64,000 nucleotides of DNA, taken from NCBI GenBank assembly GCA_902619495.1, contig CACNEM010000002.1, positions 62,001 through 126,000 of the forward strand. Direction: 5' to 3'. Under the pieces are notes generated by a model. The model made no database searches. It saw nothing but the letters and a program-made list of their open reading frames with translations, and was not told the origin of the DNA. Shown here piece by piece: positions 37,268 to 47,046 of the stretch. This stretch comes from an uncultured Pelagibacteraceae bacterium. Its GTDB lineage: Bacteria; Pseudomonadota; Alphaproteobacteria; Pelagibacterales; Pelagibacteraceae. Each line of letters starts with the position of its first letter. Position 1 is the stretch's first letter. The position numbers and the translations under genes were made by a program.

Positions 37268-37763
37268 ATAGTTTGAAAATTTTTTCTATTATATTTTCTT
37301 TAGTTTCAAAATTACATTTAATTCTAAAGTCAGCTTCACTATAGTTTTTCTTACGTTCTAAGTAAATTTTATTGACTGTCTCATTTAAATTACCTTTAAA
37401 CAAAAGTGGTCTTTTATCTGTTTTTTCTAATCTTTTAATTAAAATATCAGTTTTCACATCTATCCAAAAACTTATTGAGGATTGTTTTATCAATCTTCTA
37501 ATCGATTTATTTAAAAATGCACCTCCACCTAAAGCAATAACTAAACCCTTTTTTTTTAACATTTCTAAAGTTATATCCTGTTCAATCTTTCTAAAATAAG
37601 ACTCTCCCTTATTTTTGAAAATTGTTTTTATTGAACTACCTTCTTTTGTCTCAATGAGATGATCTATATCAACAAACGAATATGACAGCTTTTCGGCCAA
37701 ATTTTTTCCGATAGTAGATTTGCCTACTCCCATCATTCCAGTCAATATAAGGTTTTTATTCAA
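37242..37763 (-). CDS. aroK: Shikimate kinase
   Basis: A 173-residue P-loop kinase. Walker A is 'GMMGVGKSTIGKNLAEKL' near residue 8. The shikimate-binding 'DIDHLIE' and 'GESYFRKIE' and the 'LGGGAFL' motif are present. It feeds the aroB-proximal pathway and is co-transcribed with aroB through a 26-base overlap. Confidence 0.95.
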   Translation of the reverse strand: MNKNLILTGMMGVGKSTIGKNLAEKLSYSFVDIDHLIETKEGSSIKTIFKNKGESYFRKIEQDITLEMLKKKGLVIALGGGAFLNKSIRRLIKQSSISFWIDVKTDILIKRLEKTDKRPLLFKGNLNETVNKIYLERKKNYSEADFRIKCNFETKENIIEKIFKLYESSKIKG

Positions 37764-37836
37764 TATTATATCCGATTTAGAATTTGATTTTTCATAAATA
37801 TGTCTTATTTATTGAGTTTAAATTAATTCGTGAAGT

Positions 37837-38016
37837 ATGCAACTTAAATACAATAGAAAGCCGAGCTTAGGAAGTTCAATATTTAAAATTTTAATTAAAC
37901 TTTTATTTGCAATAATTGTTTTTATTATTATTATTTTTTTACTTGAGAAAGTAAAATTTCCATTTCCAGAAAAAAAATTCGAAATTGATATAACTAATGA
38001 AATTAAAAAGCTTTAA
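37837..38016 (+). CDS. Small single-pass membrane protein (59 aa)
   Basis: The 59-codon frame starts at ATG 37837. It encodes a basic N-terminus ('MQLKYNRKPSLGSS'), one strongly hydrophobic helix (about residues 16-36) and a charged tail ('EKKFEIDITNEIKKL'). Its last 20 bases overlap the start of the next gene, which strongly suggests translational coupling. I do not recognise a family. The start, helix and coupling make it a probable inner-membrane partner of the exported protein that follows. Confidence 0.6.
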   Translation: MQLKYNRKPSLGSSIFKILIKLLFAIIVFIIIIFLLEKVKFPFPEKKFEIDITNEIKKL

Positions 38017-39736
38017 TTTTTTACTAGGCTTATTAACATTATTTTTATTTTTTACTCCTTTAAAAACCGAAGAAAAAATAGATATATGGAAAAATAAAGA
38101 AAAAAAAGAAACAACAGAAAAAGAGCAGTTGTCTTCTGAAAAAAAAAATGAACAACTCAATTTAAAGTCTATTAAGACAATCGAAAATAATCAAAATATA
38201 AAAATCGAAGACAATATAAATAACAAAAAAGAAGAAAGTAAAGTTTTTGGTATTTACGACCCTGCCGAAAATGATTTCAACTTAAATATGTGGTCCTCAA
38301 CTAAAGCTGAAGATATTTATTCAAGCTTAAAAAGATTAAAAAAAATTAAACTTTCTAGAACTGCTAATCAAATTTTAGAGACAATTCTACTTTCTTTTTC
38401 TTACGCTCCAGAGGGAATGAAAGACGAAGAGTTTGCAGACATTAAAATAAATTGGTTGATTGAAAACGAAAAAACATCACTTGTAGAGAATTTCTTGAAA
38501 CAAAATAATGAATTTAAGAGCAAAAGTAAAGCGGTCCAATATTTAGTTGATAAGAATATTTCTAAAGCAAATATAGAGGAAGGGTGTAAAAAAATTGAAT
38601 TTATAGATACTAAAATAAAAGATTCTTATTTAGAAAAATTTAAAATTTATTGTTTAGTGTTTAATAATAAAAAATCTGAGGCGCGATTATTATTAGATCT
38701 TCTCAGAGAACAAAAACAGTCAGATAAATTTTACGATGATAAAATTAATTTTCTCCTAGGGATGTCTGATAAAACTACAAATAAAATTAACGAGGATAAT
38801 TTATTGAACTTTTACCTTTCTAGTATAACAGCCAAAGATTTTAGTTACAAACCAACAAAAAGTACAAAAGAGGAGATCTGGAAATATTTAAATGCATCGA
38901 ATCTAATAAGACTTGATGACTTTTCAGATAAAATTAGGTTAAAAGAACTTGAGCAAGCCGCCAATACGGGCCAAGTAGATAGTGAAACAATTTTTAACAT
39001 ATATTCGCAAATTCCATTCAGTCTCAATGAACTAGTAAATGCAAAGAACAATTATAGAAAATTAGATTTTAATGAAGCAAGACCGCTTATTTATCAAAAA
39101 TATTTACTATCTGAAGATAACGATACTAAAATAGAATATTTATTATTATTAGAAGAACTTTTTAAAAAAGATAAATTATTAAATATATACTCTAAATTTT
39201 TAAGTGACAAAATTCTTGAAATAGGAATAGAAAATCTTTCAAAAAAATATCAAGAAGTTGCAAAAAGTAGAGTAATTTCAGAAGAGGAATTCTTGCTAGG
39301 TAAAATTAAATATAATGACAAAATTTTACACCAATCTAAAGTTTTGAAATATTTTCTAGATCAAGAAAATAAAAAGAAAACACAAAAGGATTTTGACAAA
39401 ATTTTTAAAAAAATTAGAAAAAATAAAAAATACTTTTATTCTGCAAAAGACTTAGCACTTATTGAGTCTCTTGAAAAAGATGGCTTTCAGCTACCTGCAA
39501 ATTTTAATTATAAAGAGTTGTCAAAAAAATACGATGTACCAAAAAACTTATTACAACTGATTGATAAAGATCAAAACGCTTTTCTGGCTTTAAAAATTGT
39601 TGAAATTATAGGTGAAGATGAACCATATAACCTAGATCCAGAAACAATATTTTTTATAACCAATCTGTTGAATGAGATGAATTTAATTAAAATAAGAAAT
39701 AAAGTGTTGATTTCGGCTCTACCCCAGAGAATTTAA
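37997..39736 (+). CDS. Exported protein of unknown function (579 aa)
   Basis: A signal peptide is visible: 'MKLKSFNFLLGLLTLFLFF' with cleavage likely near residue 26. A lysine/glutamate-rich linker (about residues 28-85) follows, then a helical body with repeated leucine/lysine patterns and no recognised catalytic motif. It might be an alpha-helical repeat (TPR-like) periplasmic protein, but I cannot assign a family. It overlaps the small membrane-protein gene upstream and is 18 bp from def downstream, so it probably belongs to the same transcript. Confidence 0.65.
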   Translation: MKLKSFNFLLGLLTLFLFFTPLKTEEKIDIWKNKEKKETTEKEQLSSEKKNEQLNLKSIKTIENNQNIKIEDNINNKKEESKVFGIYDPAENDFNLNMWSSTKAEDIYSSLKRLKKIKLSRTANQILETILLSFSYAPEGMKDEEFADIKINWLIENEKTSLVENFLKQNNEFKSKSKAVQYLVDKNISKANIEEGCKKIEFIDTKIKDSYLEKFKIYCLVFNNKKSEARLLLDLLREQKQSDKFYDDKINFLLGMSDKTTNKINEDNLLNFYLSSITAKDFSYKPTKSTKEEIWKYLNASNLIRLDDFSDKIRLKELEQAANTGQVDSETIFNIYSQIPFSLNELVNAKNNYRKLDFNEARPLIYQKYLLSEDNDTKIEYLLLLEELFKKDKLLNIYSKFLSDKILEIGIENLSKKYQEVAKSRVISEEEFLLGKIKYNDKILHQSKVLKYFLDQENKKKTQKDFDKIFKKIRKNKKYFYSAKDLALIESLEKDGFQLPANFNYKELSKKYDVPKNLLQLIDKDQNAFLALKIVEIIGEDEPYNLDPETIFFITNLLNEMNLIKIRNKVLISALPQRI

Positions 39737-39754
39737 TTCGAATATAATCAACTA

Positions 39755-40279
39755 ATGTCAAAAAAAAAAATTGTTATCGAACCAGATCCAATTTTAAGGA
39801 AAAAAAGCCTGCCTTTTGAAAAAGTAGACTCAGAAGTCAAAACTCTTTTAAACGATATGTTAGAAACTATGTATGAAGCACCAGGTATTGGTTTAGCTGC
39901 TGTTCAAATTGGCATATTAAAGCGTGCAATAGTAATAGATATTTCCAAAGAAGATGAAAAAAAAAATCCAATATTTTTAATAAATCCAACAATAAGATTT
40001 AAATCTGATAAGCGATCAATATATGAAGAAGGCTGTTTATCATTACCCGGACACTTTGCGAAAATAGAAAGACCAGCTGAATGTGATTTAGATTATATTG
40101 ATTATGATGGAAAAAAAAGAAATTTAAAAGCAAAAGGGTTAATGGCGACTTGCATACAACATGAAGTCGATCATCTTAATGGAGTTTTATTTATCGATTA
40201 TTTATCTAAATTAAAAAAAGATATGATAATAAAAAAACTGGTAAAACAAAAAAAAGAAATAAATAAAATCGTATTGTAA
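39755..40279 (+). CDS. def: Peptide deformylase
   Basis: A 174-residue metalloenzyme that removes the formyl group from nascent proteins. All three motifs are intact: 'GIGLAAVQIG', 'EEGCLSLPG' (metal-binding cysteine) and 'QHEVDHLNG' (HExxD/H). It is paired with fmt five bases downstream, the usual order. Confidence 0.97.
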   Translation: MSKKKIVIEPDPILRKKSLPFEKVDSEVKTLLNDMLETMYEAPGIGLAAVQIGILKRAIVIDISKEDEKKNPIFLINPTIRFKSDKRSIYEEGCLSLPGHFAKIERPAECDLDYIDYDGKKRNLKAKGLMATCIQHEVDHLNGVLFIDYLSKLKKDMIIKKLVKQKKEINKIVL

Positions 40280-40284
40280 GATTG

Positions 40285-41205
40285 ATGCCATTAAAAATTA
40301 TTTTCATGGGAACACCTGAGTTTGCAGTTCCAATATTAAAGACAATTCACGATTCTAAACATGAGATTTTAGCTGTTTACACCCAGTCTCCAAAAAAAAA
40401 AAATAGAGGGTTAAAAAAATTTTTTTCTCCGGTACAGAGTTTTGCAGAAAAAAATGAACTTAATGTAAGGAGTCCGGAAAAGATAAATAGCGAGAAGGAA
40501 TTAGATTATTTAAAAAAAAGCAATCCAGACGTAATTATTGTTGTAGCATATGGTAAAATTTTACCAAAAAAAATGTTATCAATTCCAAATATTCATTTTA
40601 TAAATATTCATGCGTCCTTGTTGCCAAAATGGAGAGGAGCCGCTCCTATTCAAAGATCTTTAATGAATTCAGAAAAAGAAACTGGGATAAGTATAATGAA
40701 AATAATTGAAGAATTAGACGCTGGCCCCATCATATTGCAGGAGAAATTAAAAGTTGAAAAAGAAGATAATTTTTTATCATTAAGTAAAAAACTTTCACTT
40801 TTGGGTTCCAAATTGATTATAGATACTTTGAATATTCTTGAGTCAGGTAAATATAAGTTTATCAACCAGGATAGTAAAAAGGCCACTTATGCGAAAAAAA
40901 TTTTAAAGTCCGAGTCACAAATTGATTGGAGCAATTCTTCTAATATCATTATTTCTAAAATAAAAGGCTTAAACCCTTTTCCAGGGACCTGGTTTAAACA
41001 CAAAAATAACAGAATAAAAATTATTGATGCAAGCGAAATAAACAAAAATGGAAAAAAAGGTGAAGTTATAGATGATAATTTAACCATAGCTTGTGGAAAT
41101 GGAGCATTGAAGGTTGAAAAAATTCAAAAGGAGGGAAAAAAAATTTTAGATACCAAAAGCTTCTTAGCAGGTTATCAAATAAAAAAAGGGGAAACTCTAA
41201 TTTGA
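40285..41205 (+). CDS. fmt: Methionyl-tRNA formyltransferase
   Basis: About 306 residues. The N-terminal Rossmann domain has 'FMGTPEFAVPIL' and the formyl-tetrahydrofolate site 'NIHASLLPKWRGAAPIQ'. The C-terminal OB-like domain binds tRNA. A TTG at 40282 keeps the frame open, but the ATG at 40285 gives the normal N-terminus 'MPLKIIFMGTPEF'. It overlaps truA by four bases. Confidence 0.96.
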   Translation: MPLKIIFMGTPEFAVPILKTIHDSKHEILAVYTQSPKKKNRGLKKFFSPVQSFAEKNELNVRSPEKINSEKELDYLKKSNPDVIIVVAYGKILPKKMLSIPNIHFINIHASLLPKWRGAAPIQRSLMNSEKETGISIMKIIEELDAGPIILQEKLKVEKEDNFLSLSKKLSLLGSKLIIDTLNILESGKYKFINQDSKKATYAKKILKSESQIDWSNSSNIIISKIKGLNPFPGTWFKHKNNRIKIIDASEINKNGKKGEVIDDNLTIACGNGALKVEKIQKEGKKILDTKSFLAGYQIKKGETLI

Positions 41206-41945
41206 TAAATAATTATAAAATTACTATTGAATATCTGGGGAAAGGATTTGTTGGCTGGCAAATTCAAAAAAAAGGAAGATCAATTCAAGCAATTATTGAA
41301 TCAGCGCTTACAAGAGTTCTTAAAAGTAAAATTAAAATTAATGGGTCTGGCAGAACTGATACTGGTGTGAATGCTGAAGCTCAATGTGCAAATTTTTTAT
41401 ATAAAAAAAAAATTCAAAATAAATTTAAGTTTTTGTCTTCCGTAAATCACTTTCTTAATAAATTTCCAATATCAATTACAAACTTAGAAGCTAAAAAATC
41501 GAATTTTCATGCGAGACATAGCGCAAAAAAACGCTTATACGAATATGTGATATCTAATAGAGCGTCTAAACTAGCTATAGATAAAGACAGAGCTTGGTTA
41601 GTGAAAAAAAAGTTAGAATTTAAAAGAATAAAAAAAGCTATTAAATACTTTAAAGGTACTCATGATTTTTCAGCTTTTAGATCTTCATCATGTTCAGCCA
41701 AAAGCCCAATAAGAAAAATATCTATGATTAGTGTCAAAAAAAAAAAGGACAAAATCATTTTTTTAATTGAGTCAAAATCATTTCTACAAAAACAGGTAAG
41801 ATCAATGGTAGGATGTTTAAAATATGTAGGTGAAAATAAGTGGAGTCCTGAGAAAGTAAAAGAAGTTATCAATTCCAAAAAAAGGGAAAATTGTGCTCCA
41901 CCAGCACCACCAGAGGGCCTTTATCTAAAAAAAATATTCTATTAA
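41202..41945 (+). CDS. truA: tRNA pseudouridine synthase A
   Basis: A 247-residue enzyme that modifies U38-40 in the anticodon stem-loop. The catalytic aspartate is in 'GSGRTDTGVNAEAQ' near residue 52. The C-terminal 'QVRSMVGCLKYVGENKW' and 'APPAPPEGLYLKKI' are standard. It ends the def-fmt-truA unit and overlaps the 3' end of a convergent glycosyltransferase by four bases. Confidence 0.96.
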   Translation: MINNYKITIEYLGKGFVGWQIQKKGRSIQAIIESALTRVLKSKIKINGSGRTDTGVNAEAQCANFLYKKKIQNKFKFLSSVNHFLNKFPISITNLEAKKSNFHARHSAKKRLYEYVISNRASKLAIDKDRAWLVKKKLEFKRIKKAIKYFKGTHDFSAFRSSSCSAKSPIRKISMISVKKKKDKIIFLIESKSFLQKQVRSMVGCLKYVGENKWSPEKVKEVINSKKRENCAPPAPPEGLYLKKIFY

Positions 41946-43087
41946 GCATCAACTATTTTAAAATATTTCTTGCTTATATTCTTCCATTTAAATTTTTTTA
42001 CATAAAAGTAAGATTTCTTAGAAAAAGAGTTCCAGAAATTTTTTTTATTTTTTAATTTAATAATTTTATCGATAAGATCAGAATTTGATTTGTAAGTTAA
42101 AACATTCTTATCAAAATTTTTAGCAACCTGATCGCTACATATTACTGGTAGGCCATAAGTCATATATGTTAAAACCTTTACTTGGACCCCTGTAGCAATA
42201 CTCAAATTTGCAATACCACAAATAGAATTTTTGGCATATTTTGAAATGTCCTTTTTCATTCCTAAAATTTCGACGTTATTATATTTAGATAAGTGACTTC
42301 TATCATTATCTTTTATATCTCCAATTATACAAAATTTTATATTAGGAATTTTGATCCTAATTTTCGGTAAAATATCTTTGATAAAATTTTTACAAGCAAG
42401 AATATTTGGAAGATAATTTAAATTGCCTACAAATAAAATTTTTAATTTTTTAGAGGAAAATGATAATTTTTTGTGTAATTTTTCTACTGACTCATCTATT
42501 TGAATAATTTTTTTAACTGAGTCATATGATTTATTTGCTTTATCTACTTCCTTCTTTGAAAAAAGTAGCACCTCATCAAAAATAGAGAAAATTTTTGCCT
42601 CTACGCTTTTAATTATTAAACTTTCTAAGTAATAAATATATTTTAACGGATTTAAAAAACTCAAATATTTTGATGTTTGGGAATAATTATCAGAGTATAA
42701 ATCTCCCATGTCGAGAATAGTTTTACCATAATAATCTCTTGGCAGAAACTGACTTGACCTTATGTGATGAAAAAATATTACATCATAATTATTTGAATTT
42801 TCTTGAATATAATTTTTCATACTTTCTGAATAAAATAGACCAAATTGAATTGGTTCTAATTTCAATAAAGAGATTATGCAATATAAAATCTTTTTTAAAT
42901 AATTTGGTTGTTCGAACGAGATTATATTTAAATCTTTTATTCTTAAATTATCTTTTCTTCCAAGAAAAACTAAATCAATTTTGTATCGTCTTTTTAACAA
43001 GTTTATAATTTTGAATGATCTTATTACGTCACCTGAGTATCTTCCTGAATATGGATTTCTTGTAGTTATAAATAAAATTCTTTTCAT
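41942..43087 (-). CDS. Glycosyltransferase (GT-B, group 1)
   Basis: A 381-residue protein with 'ITTRNPYSGRYSGDVIRSF' at the N-terminus and donor-domain segments 'LFVGNLNYLPNILACKNFI' near residue 217 and 'VKVLTYMTYGLPVICSDQ' near 320. It resembles the GT4-type sugar transferases that begin with 'GD...R' nucleotide-sugar contacts. It is the last gene of the rpmH-to-glycosyltransferase minus unit, one base after the SET-domain gene. The substrate is unknown. Confidence 0.83.
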   Translation of the reverse strand: MKRILFITTRNPYSGRYSGDVIRSFKIINLLKRRYKIDLVFLGRKDNLRIKDLNIISFEQPNYLKKILYCIISLLKLEPIQFGLFYSESMKNYIQENSNNYDVIFFHHIRSSQFLPRDYYGKTILDMGDLYSDNYSQTSKYLSFLNPLKYIYYLESLIIKSVEAKIFSIFDEVLLFSKKEVDKANKSYDSVKKIIQIDESVEKLHKKLSFSSKKLKILFVGNLNYLPNILACKNFIKDILPKIRIKIPNIKFCIIGDIKDNDRSHLSKYNNVEILGMKKDISKYAKNSICGIANLSIATGVQVKVLTYMTYGLPVICSDQVAKNFDKNVLTYKSNSDLIDKIIKLKNKKNFWNSFSKKSYFYVKKFKWKNISKKYFKIVDA

Positions 43088-43088
43088 T

Positions 43089-43547
43089 TTAAAATTTTTT
43101 TCTCTTCAATCTTTTAATTCTCCACCGAGATCCTTCGCGCACAATATACCCAACACAGTTTTTTGATTTACAATTGCAAGGAAACTGTCTAAAATTTTCG
43201 TCAAAACTAAAACCGTAATCATAAGATAACTCTTCACCTTTTTTAATATTTTTCATTGCATAAACCCAAACTTTTAATCCCTTGCCAAATACCTCACAAT
43301 TGGGATTACAAGAATGATTTATTAATCTCGCAATATTAAAATTATAATTACCGTCAAGGTCAAAGCGCTTATTTAAATTAAAAAGATAAATAGCTTTATT
43401 ATTATCGAATTTAGGATCTGTTTCACTCTGTTTTACTGAAATTATTTTTCCTTTATATTCAATTATTTTTGTACCACTTTTTATGTCACGATTAGCATAA
43501 AGGCCATTTTTATCTATTTTCGATTTTTTTATTTTATATAATTTCAC
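43089..43547 (-). CDS. SET-domain protein (putative lysine methyltransferase)
   Basis: A 152-residue protein that is nearly all SET domain. Cofactor and substrate motifs are 'GLYANRDIKSGTKIIEYKG' near residue 15, 'ARLINHSCNPNCEVFGKG' near 90 (the pseudoknot NHSC motif) and 'KKGEELSYDYGF' near 118. A cysteine cluster 'FPCNCKSKNCVG' follows, as in post-SET zinc sites. The family transfers methyl groups from SAM to protein lysines. Bacterial members are known but the targets are mostly not. It overlaps dapE by four bases, so it is co-translated with lysine-biosynthesis genes, which may be coincidental. Confidence 0.88.
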   Translation of the reverse strand: MKLYKIKKSKIDKNGLYANRDIKSGTKIIEYKGKIISVKQSETDPKFDNNKAIYLFNLNKRFDLDGNYNFNIARLINHSCNPNCEVFGKGLKVWVYAMKNIKKGEELSYDYGFSFDENFRQFPCNCKSKNCVGYIVREGSRWRIKRLKRKKF

Positions 43548-44701
43548 TTAAAATACTCTACTAAAAAATAATTATATATTTTTGTTAGTTTTTTTAAGTC
43601 GGAAATAGAGACGCATTCATCTACTCTATGCATTGTTTTGTTTACTAAACCAAACTCAACACAAGGAGCAATTTTCCTAATAAATCTTGCATCTGAAGTT
43701 CCACCAGTGGTGGAAAATTTTGGATTAATTTTTGTTATTTTCTTAATTATTTTTTTGACCATTAAAATATTTTTTTCAGGTTTTGTTAAAAAAGATTCTC
43801 CATTTGCCATATAATCAATTTTATAGTTACATTTATTTTTTTTACTTATACTTTTTACTAAAGAGTTAATTTTTTTTTTTAAAGAATTAGCATTATGAAA
43901 ATTGTTGTACCGTATATTAAATTGCGCCCTTGCTCTCGCTGGTATCACGTTATGAGCTTTATTATCTACATTAATTGATGTAAATTCTAAGTTTGATGGC
44001 TGGAAATTTTTATTTCCTCTATCTAATTTTTTTTCTTTAAGTTTTTTACAAATAGAAACTAATGTGTTTATCGGATTATTTGAAAGATGAGGATAAGCTA
44101 TGTGACCTTGTGTTCCTGAAATTACAATTTTCCCAGATAAACTTCCTCTTCTTCCAATTTTAATCATTTCGCCTAGTTTTTTTGGGTTTGTTGGTTCACC
44201 CACTATACAAAAATCAATTTTTTCTTTTTTCTTTTTAAGATACTCAACTACCTTTTTTGTACCATTAATTGCATAACCTTCTTCGTCTCCAGTAATTAAA
44301 AAACTTATTGAGCCATTAAATTTTGAATTACTCTGTAAAAATTTGCTAACAGCAGATACAAAACATGCAATTGAACTTTTCATATCATTTGCACCTCTGC
44401 CAATCAGATGATTTTTAATAACTTTAGGTTTAAAAGGATTTATAGACCAATCAGCTGTATTTCCTGGAGGCACAACATCTGTATGTCCCGCGTAACATAA
44501 ATTAGGTCCTTTTCTTCCTAGTCTAGCATAAAGATTTTTAATCGGTTTACTCTTTCTATCTTTAAATTCTAAAATTTTACAATTAAAACCTAATTTTTTT
44601 AATTTTTTACTTAAAAAATTTATTGCACCCGCATCTTTTGGAGTAACACTTGGAAATCTTATCAAGTCTTTTGATAACTGTAATTCGTTTATTATAGTCA
44701 T
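43544..44701 (-). CDS. dapE: Succinyl-diaminopimelate desuccinylase
   Basis: A 385-residue M20-family metalloenzyme in diaminopimelate/lysine synthesis. Metal ligands and base are in 'YAGHTDVVPPGNTADW' near residue 71, 'GRGANDMKSSIACFV' and 'ITGDEEGYAINGTKKV'. The start overlaps the dapD stop by one base. It forms a dap pair inside a long minus-strand unit. Confidence 0.95.
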   Translation of the reverse strand: MTIINELQLSKDLIRFPSVTPKDAGAINFLSKKLKKLGFNCKILEFKDRKSKPIKNLYARLGRKGPNLCYAGHTDVVPPGNTADWSINPFKPKVIKNHLIGRGANDMKSSIACFVSAVSKFLQSNSKFNGSISFLITGDEEGYAINGTKKVVEYLKKKKEKIDFCIVGEPTNPKKLGEMIKIGRRGSLSGKIVISGTQGHIAYPHLSNNPINTLVSICKKLKEKKLDRGNKNFQPSNLEFTSINVDNKAHNVIPARARAQFNIRYNNFHNANSLKKKINSLVKSISKKNKCNYKIDYMANGESFLTKPEKNILMVKKIIKKITKINPKFSTTGGTSDARFIRKIAPCVEFGLVNKTMHRVDECVSISDLKKLTKIYNYFLVEYFK

Positions 44702-45528
44702 CAGTCTCTTAATAAATCGTTAATAGAAGTTTTACTTCTAGTTTTTTCGTCAACTTTTTTAACTATAACCGCGCAATATAATGAAGGCCCATTAGGATTA
44801 GATTTACCAGGTAAACTTCCAGGAACTACAACTGAATAAGCAGGAACTTTACCAAAAAATATTTCTCCAGAAGTTCTGTCTATAATTTTTGTAGAAGCCC
44901 CGATGTAAACTCCCATTGATAATACTGCTCCTTCCTCAACTAAAACTCCTTCAGCAATTTCTGAACGAGCACCGATAAAACAATTATCCTCAATTATCAC
45001 AGGACCAGCTTGAAGTGGTTCTAATACTCCACCTATACCTGCGCCTCCGGAGATATGACAATTTTTTCCAATTTGAGCACATGAGCCAACTGATGCCCAT
45101 GTATCAATCATTGTTCCTTCATCAACATAAGCTCCGAGGTTTACAAAGCTTGGCATCAAAACTACGTTTTTAGCAATGTAAGCTCCTTTTCTAACAACTC
45201 CATTTGGAACATGACGATATCCTGCTTTTTTCCAATCTTTTTCTTTCCACGTCACGGATTTTCCGGGTACTTTATCATACCAAGTAGTGTATGGACCTTT
45301 CATCATCTTCATTTTATTTATTCTAAAGCTTAATAAAATAGCTTTTTTAATCCATTGATTTACAACCCAATTACCATTTTGTTTATTCGCCACTCTAATT
45401 TTTCCACTATCAACTAAATCAATGGTTTCGTTAATAGCTTTAATTAATTTTCTGTCCGATTTCGGACCCACTTTTTCTTTTCTTTCAAAACTTTCGTTTA
45501 TTATCTTTGCTAAATTATCGTAAACCAT
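44701..45528 (-). CDS. dapD: Tetrahydrodipicolinate N-succinyltransferase
   Basis: A 275-residue left-handed beta-helix acyltransferase that forms N-succinyl-2-amino-6-ketopimelate. Hexapeptide repeats are visible across about residues 105-230 ('[20 protein letters not shown]', '[15 protein letters not shown]'). It starts within the last 14 bases of the upstream HAD gene. Confidence 0.96.
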   Translation of the reverse strand: MVYDNLAKIINESFERKEKVGPKSDRKLIKAINETIDLVDSGKIRVANKQNGNWVVNQWIKKAILLSFRINKMKMMKGPYTTWYDKVPGKSVTWKEKDWKKAGYRHVPNGVVRKGAYIAKNVVLMPSFVNLGAYVDEGTMIDTWASVGSCAQIGKNCHISGGAGIGGVLEPLQAGPVIIEDNCFIGARSEIAEGVLVEEGAVLSMGVYIGASTKIIDRTSGEIFFGKVPAYSVVVPGSLPGKSNPNGPSLYCAVIVKKVDEKTRSKTSINDLLRD

Positions 45529-46180
45529 TTACCTCCTTTAAAAATTTTGCCAAGTTATCAGTCTTATAATTGATGAAATCCGCATCCGAATATTTTGCCG
45601 CCCAAGGTTCATCATTTTTAATCCAAACAGTTTTCATTCCTAATTCGTATGCTGGTTTTAAATTTCTTGCAATATCTTCAAAGAATATACAATATTGTGG
45701 CTCAATTTTGTAATTTTCAACTAATTTTTTATAAGGTTCTTTCGAAGGCTTTGGAATAAATTCACAATCTCGAATATCAAAAACTCCATCAAAAAGCTTA
45801 TCTATTCCAATTCTTTTTGTCACATTAATAGCATGTGCTCTAGAGCCATTAGTAAAAATAATTTTTTTTCCATCTAATTTTTTAATTTCATCCTGTAAAT
45901 CGTTATCTTTTTTTAAAAAACTAAGATCTACATCATGAACAAACTCTAGAAATTCATCTGCATCAATTTTATGATTTTTTATCATACCGTTCAAAGTTGT
46001 ATTATATTCTTGAAAATAATTTTTTTGAATTTTCCTTGCTTCTTCAATACTTACGTTTAACTTTTCAGATATAAATTTTGACATTTTTTTATCTACCTGA
46101 TCGAAAACTTTCGTTGCTCCGTCATATAACGTATTGTCTAAGTCAAATAACCAAAATTTTATATTAGTTAAGTCTTTCAT
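45515..46180 (-). CDS. HAD-superfamily pyrimidine 5'-nucleotidase-like hydrolase
   Basis: A 221-residue HAD protein. Motif I is '[16 protein letters not shown]' (nucleophile Asp near residue 13), motif II is '[12 protein letters not shown]' and motif IV is '[18 protein letters not shown]'. Relatives of the SDT1/PPM1-like group dephosphorylate pyrimidine nucleotides or phosphosugars. The substrate is not certain. Its ends overlap argB by four bases and dapD by 14. Confidence 0.87.
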   Translation of the reverse strand: MKDLTNIKFWLFDLDNTLYDGATKVFDQVDKKMSKFISEKLNVSIEEARKIQKNYFQEYNTTLNGMIKNHKIDADEFLEFVHDVDLSFLKKDNDLQDEIKKLDGKKIIFTNGSRAHAINVTKRIGIDKLFDGVFDIRDCEFIPKPSKEPYKKLVENYKIEPQYCIFFEDIARNLKPAYELGMKTVWIKNDEPWAAKYSDADFINYKTDNLAKFLKEVNGLR

Positions 46181-47046
46181 TCTCTAATTAAAGTTCCAGA
46201 TCCCTTATCTGAAAAAATCTCATGCAATATTGAATGAGGCTTTCTTCCATCCAGAATAACTACACCTCTCACACCATTTTGGACTGCATCAACACAATTT
46301 TCTATTTTAGGAATCATTCCACCTTGAACAACTTTCCATTTTATAAGATTTTCAAGATCGAAAGGTTTTATCTCTGAAATTAATTTTTTCTGATTATCAT
46401 ACACACCCTCAACATTCGTCATTAATATTAGTCTTCTAGATTTCAGTTTTTTTGCAATGGCGCTTGCCGCTGTATCACCATTAATATTATATGTTTGATT
46501 ATGCTTGCCTAAACCTAAAGGAGCTATAATTGGAATTATATTTTTATTTAAAGCGCTTTGAATAAAATTATCATTTATCTTACTAGGTATTCCTACAAAT
46601 CCAAGTTCTTTTCTTTCAGGCTCAACTTCTATTACGTTGTCTGTTTTGGTATGAAATGAAGCTGCTTCGGAACCCAGTTTCTTAAGAGAACTTACTATAT
46701 CTTTATTAAAATCAATTAATACTTCTTCCACGGTATTAATAATATTTTGATCGGTAACTCTCAAACCATTAATAAATTTCGATACAATTTTTTTCTTATC
46801 CAATTCTCTTTTTATTCTTGGGCCACCACCATGAACTACTATTATAGATAGACCCAATTTATTAAGCACATTTATATCAGATATAAAGTTGTTAAAGACA
46901 TTTCTATCAATAAGAACATTTCCTCCATATTTAATTACAATTTTTTCTTTTTCATATTTTTTTACATATTTTTCAACAATATTAATATCTGGAGCTTTTT
47001 CAGGCCAAAATTCTTTTATCTCATCTAGAGAAATATTTTTTGACAT
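46177..47046 (-). CDS. argB: Acetylglutamate kinase
   Basis: A 289-residue amino-acid kinase of arginine synthesis. 'IVIKYGGNVLIDRNVF' is the phosphate-binding start, 'VVHGGGPRIKRELDKK' binds substrate, and 'NINGDTAASAIAKKLK' is near residue 190. It is read directly after yidC with no spacer. No other arginine gene is in the window. Confidence 0.95.
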   Translation of the reverse strand: MSKNISLDEIKEFWPEKAPDINIVEKYVKKYEKEKIVIKYGGNVLIDRNVFNNFISDINVLNKLGLSIIVVHGGGPRIKRELDKKKIVSKFINGLRVTDQNIINTVEEVLIDFNKDIVSSLKKLGSEAASFHTKTDNVIEVEPERKELGFVGIPSKINDNFIQSALNKNIIPIIAPLGLGKHNQTYNINGDTAASAIAKKLKSRRLILMTNVEGVYDNQKKLISEIKPFDLENLIKWKVVQGGMIPKIENCVDAVQNGVRGVVILDGRKPHSILHEIFSDKGSGTLIRE

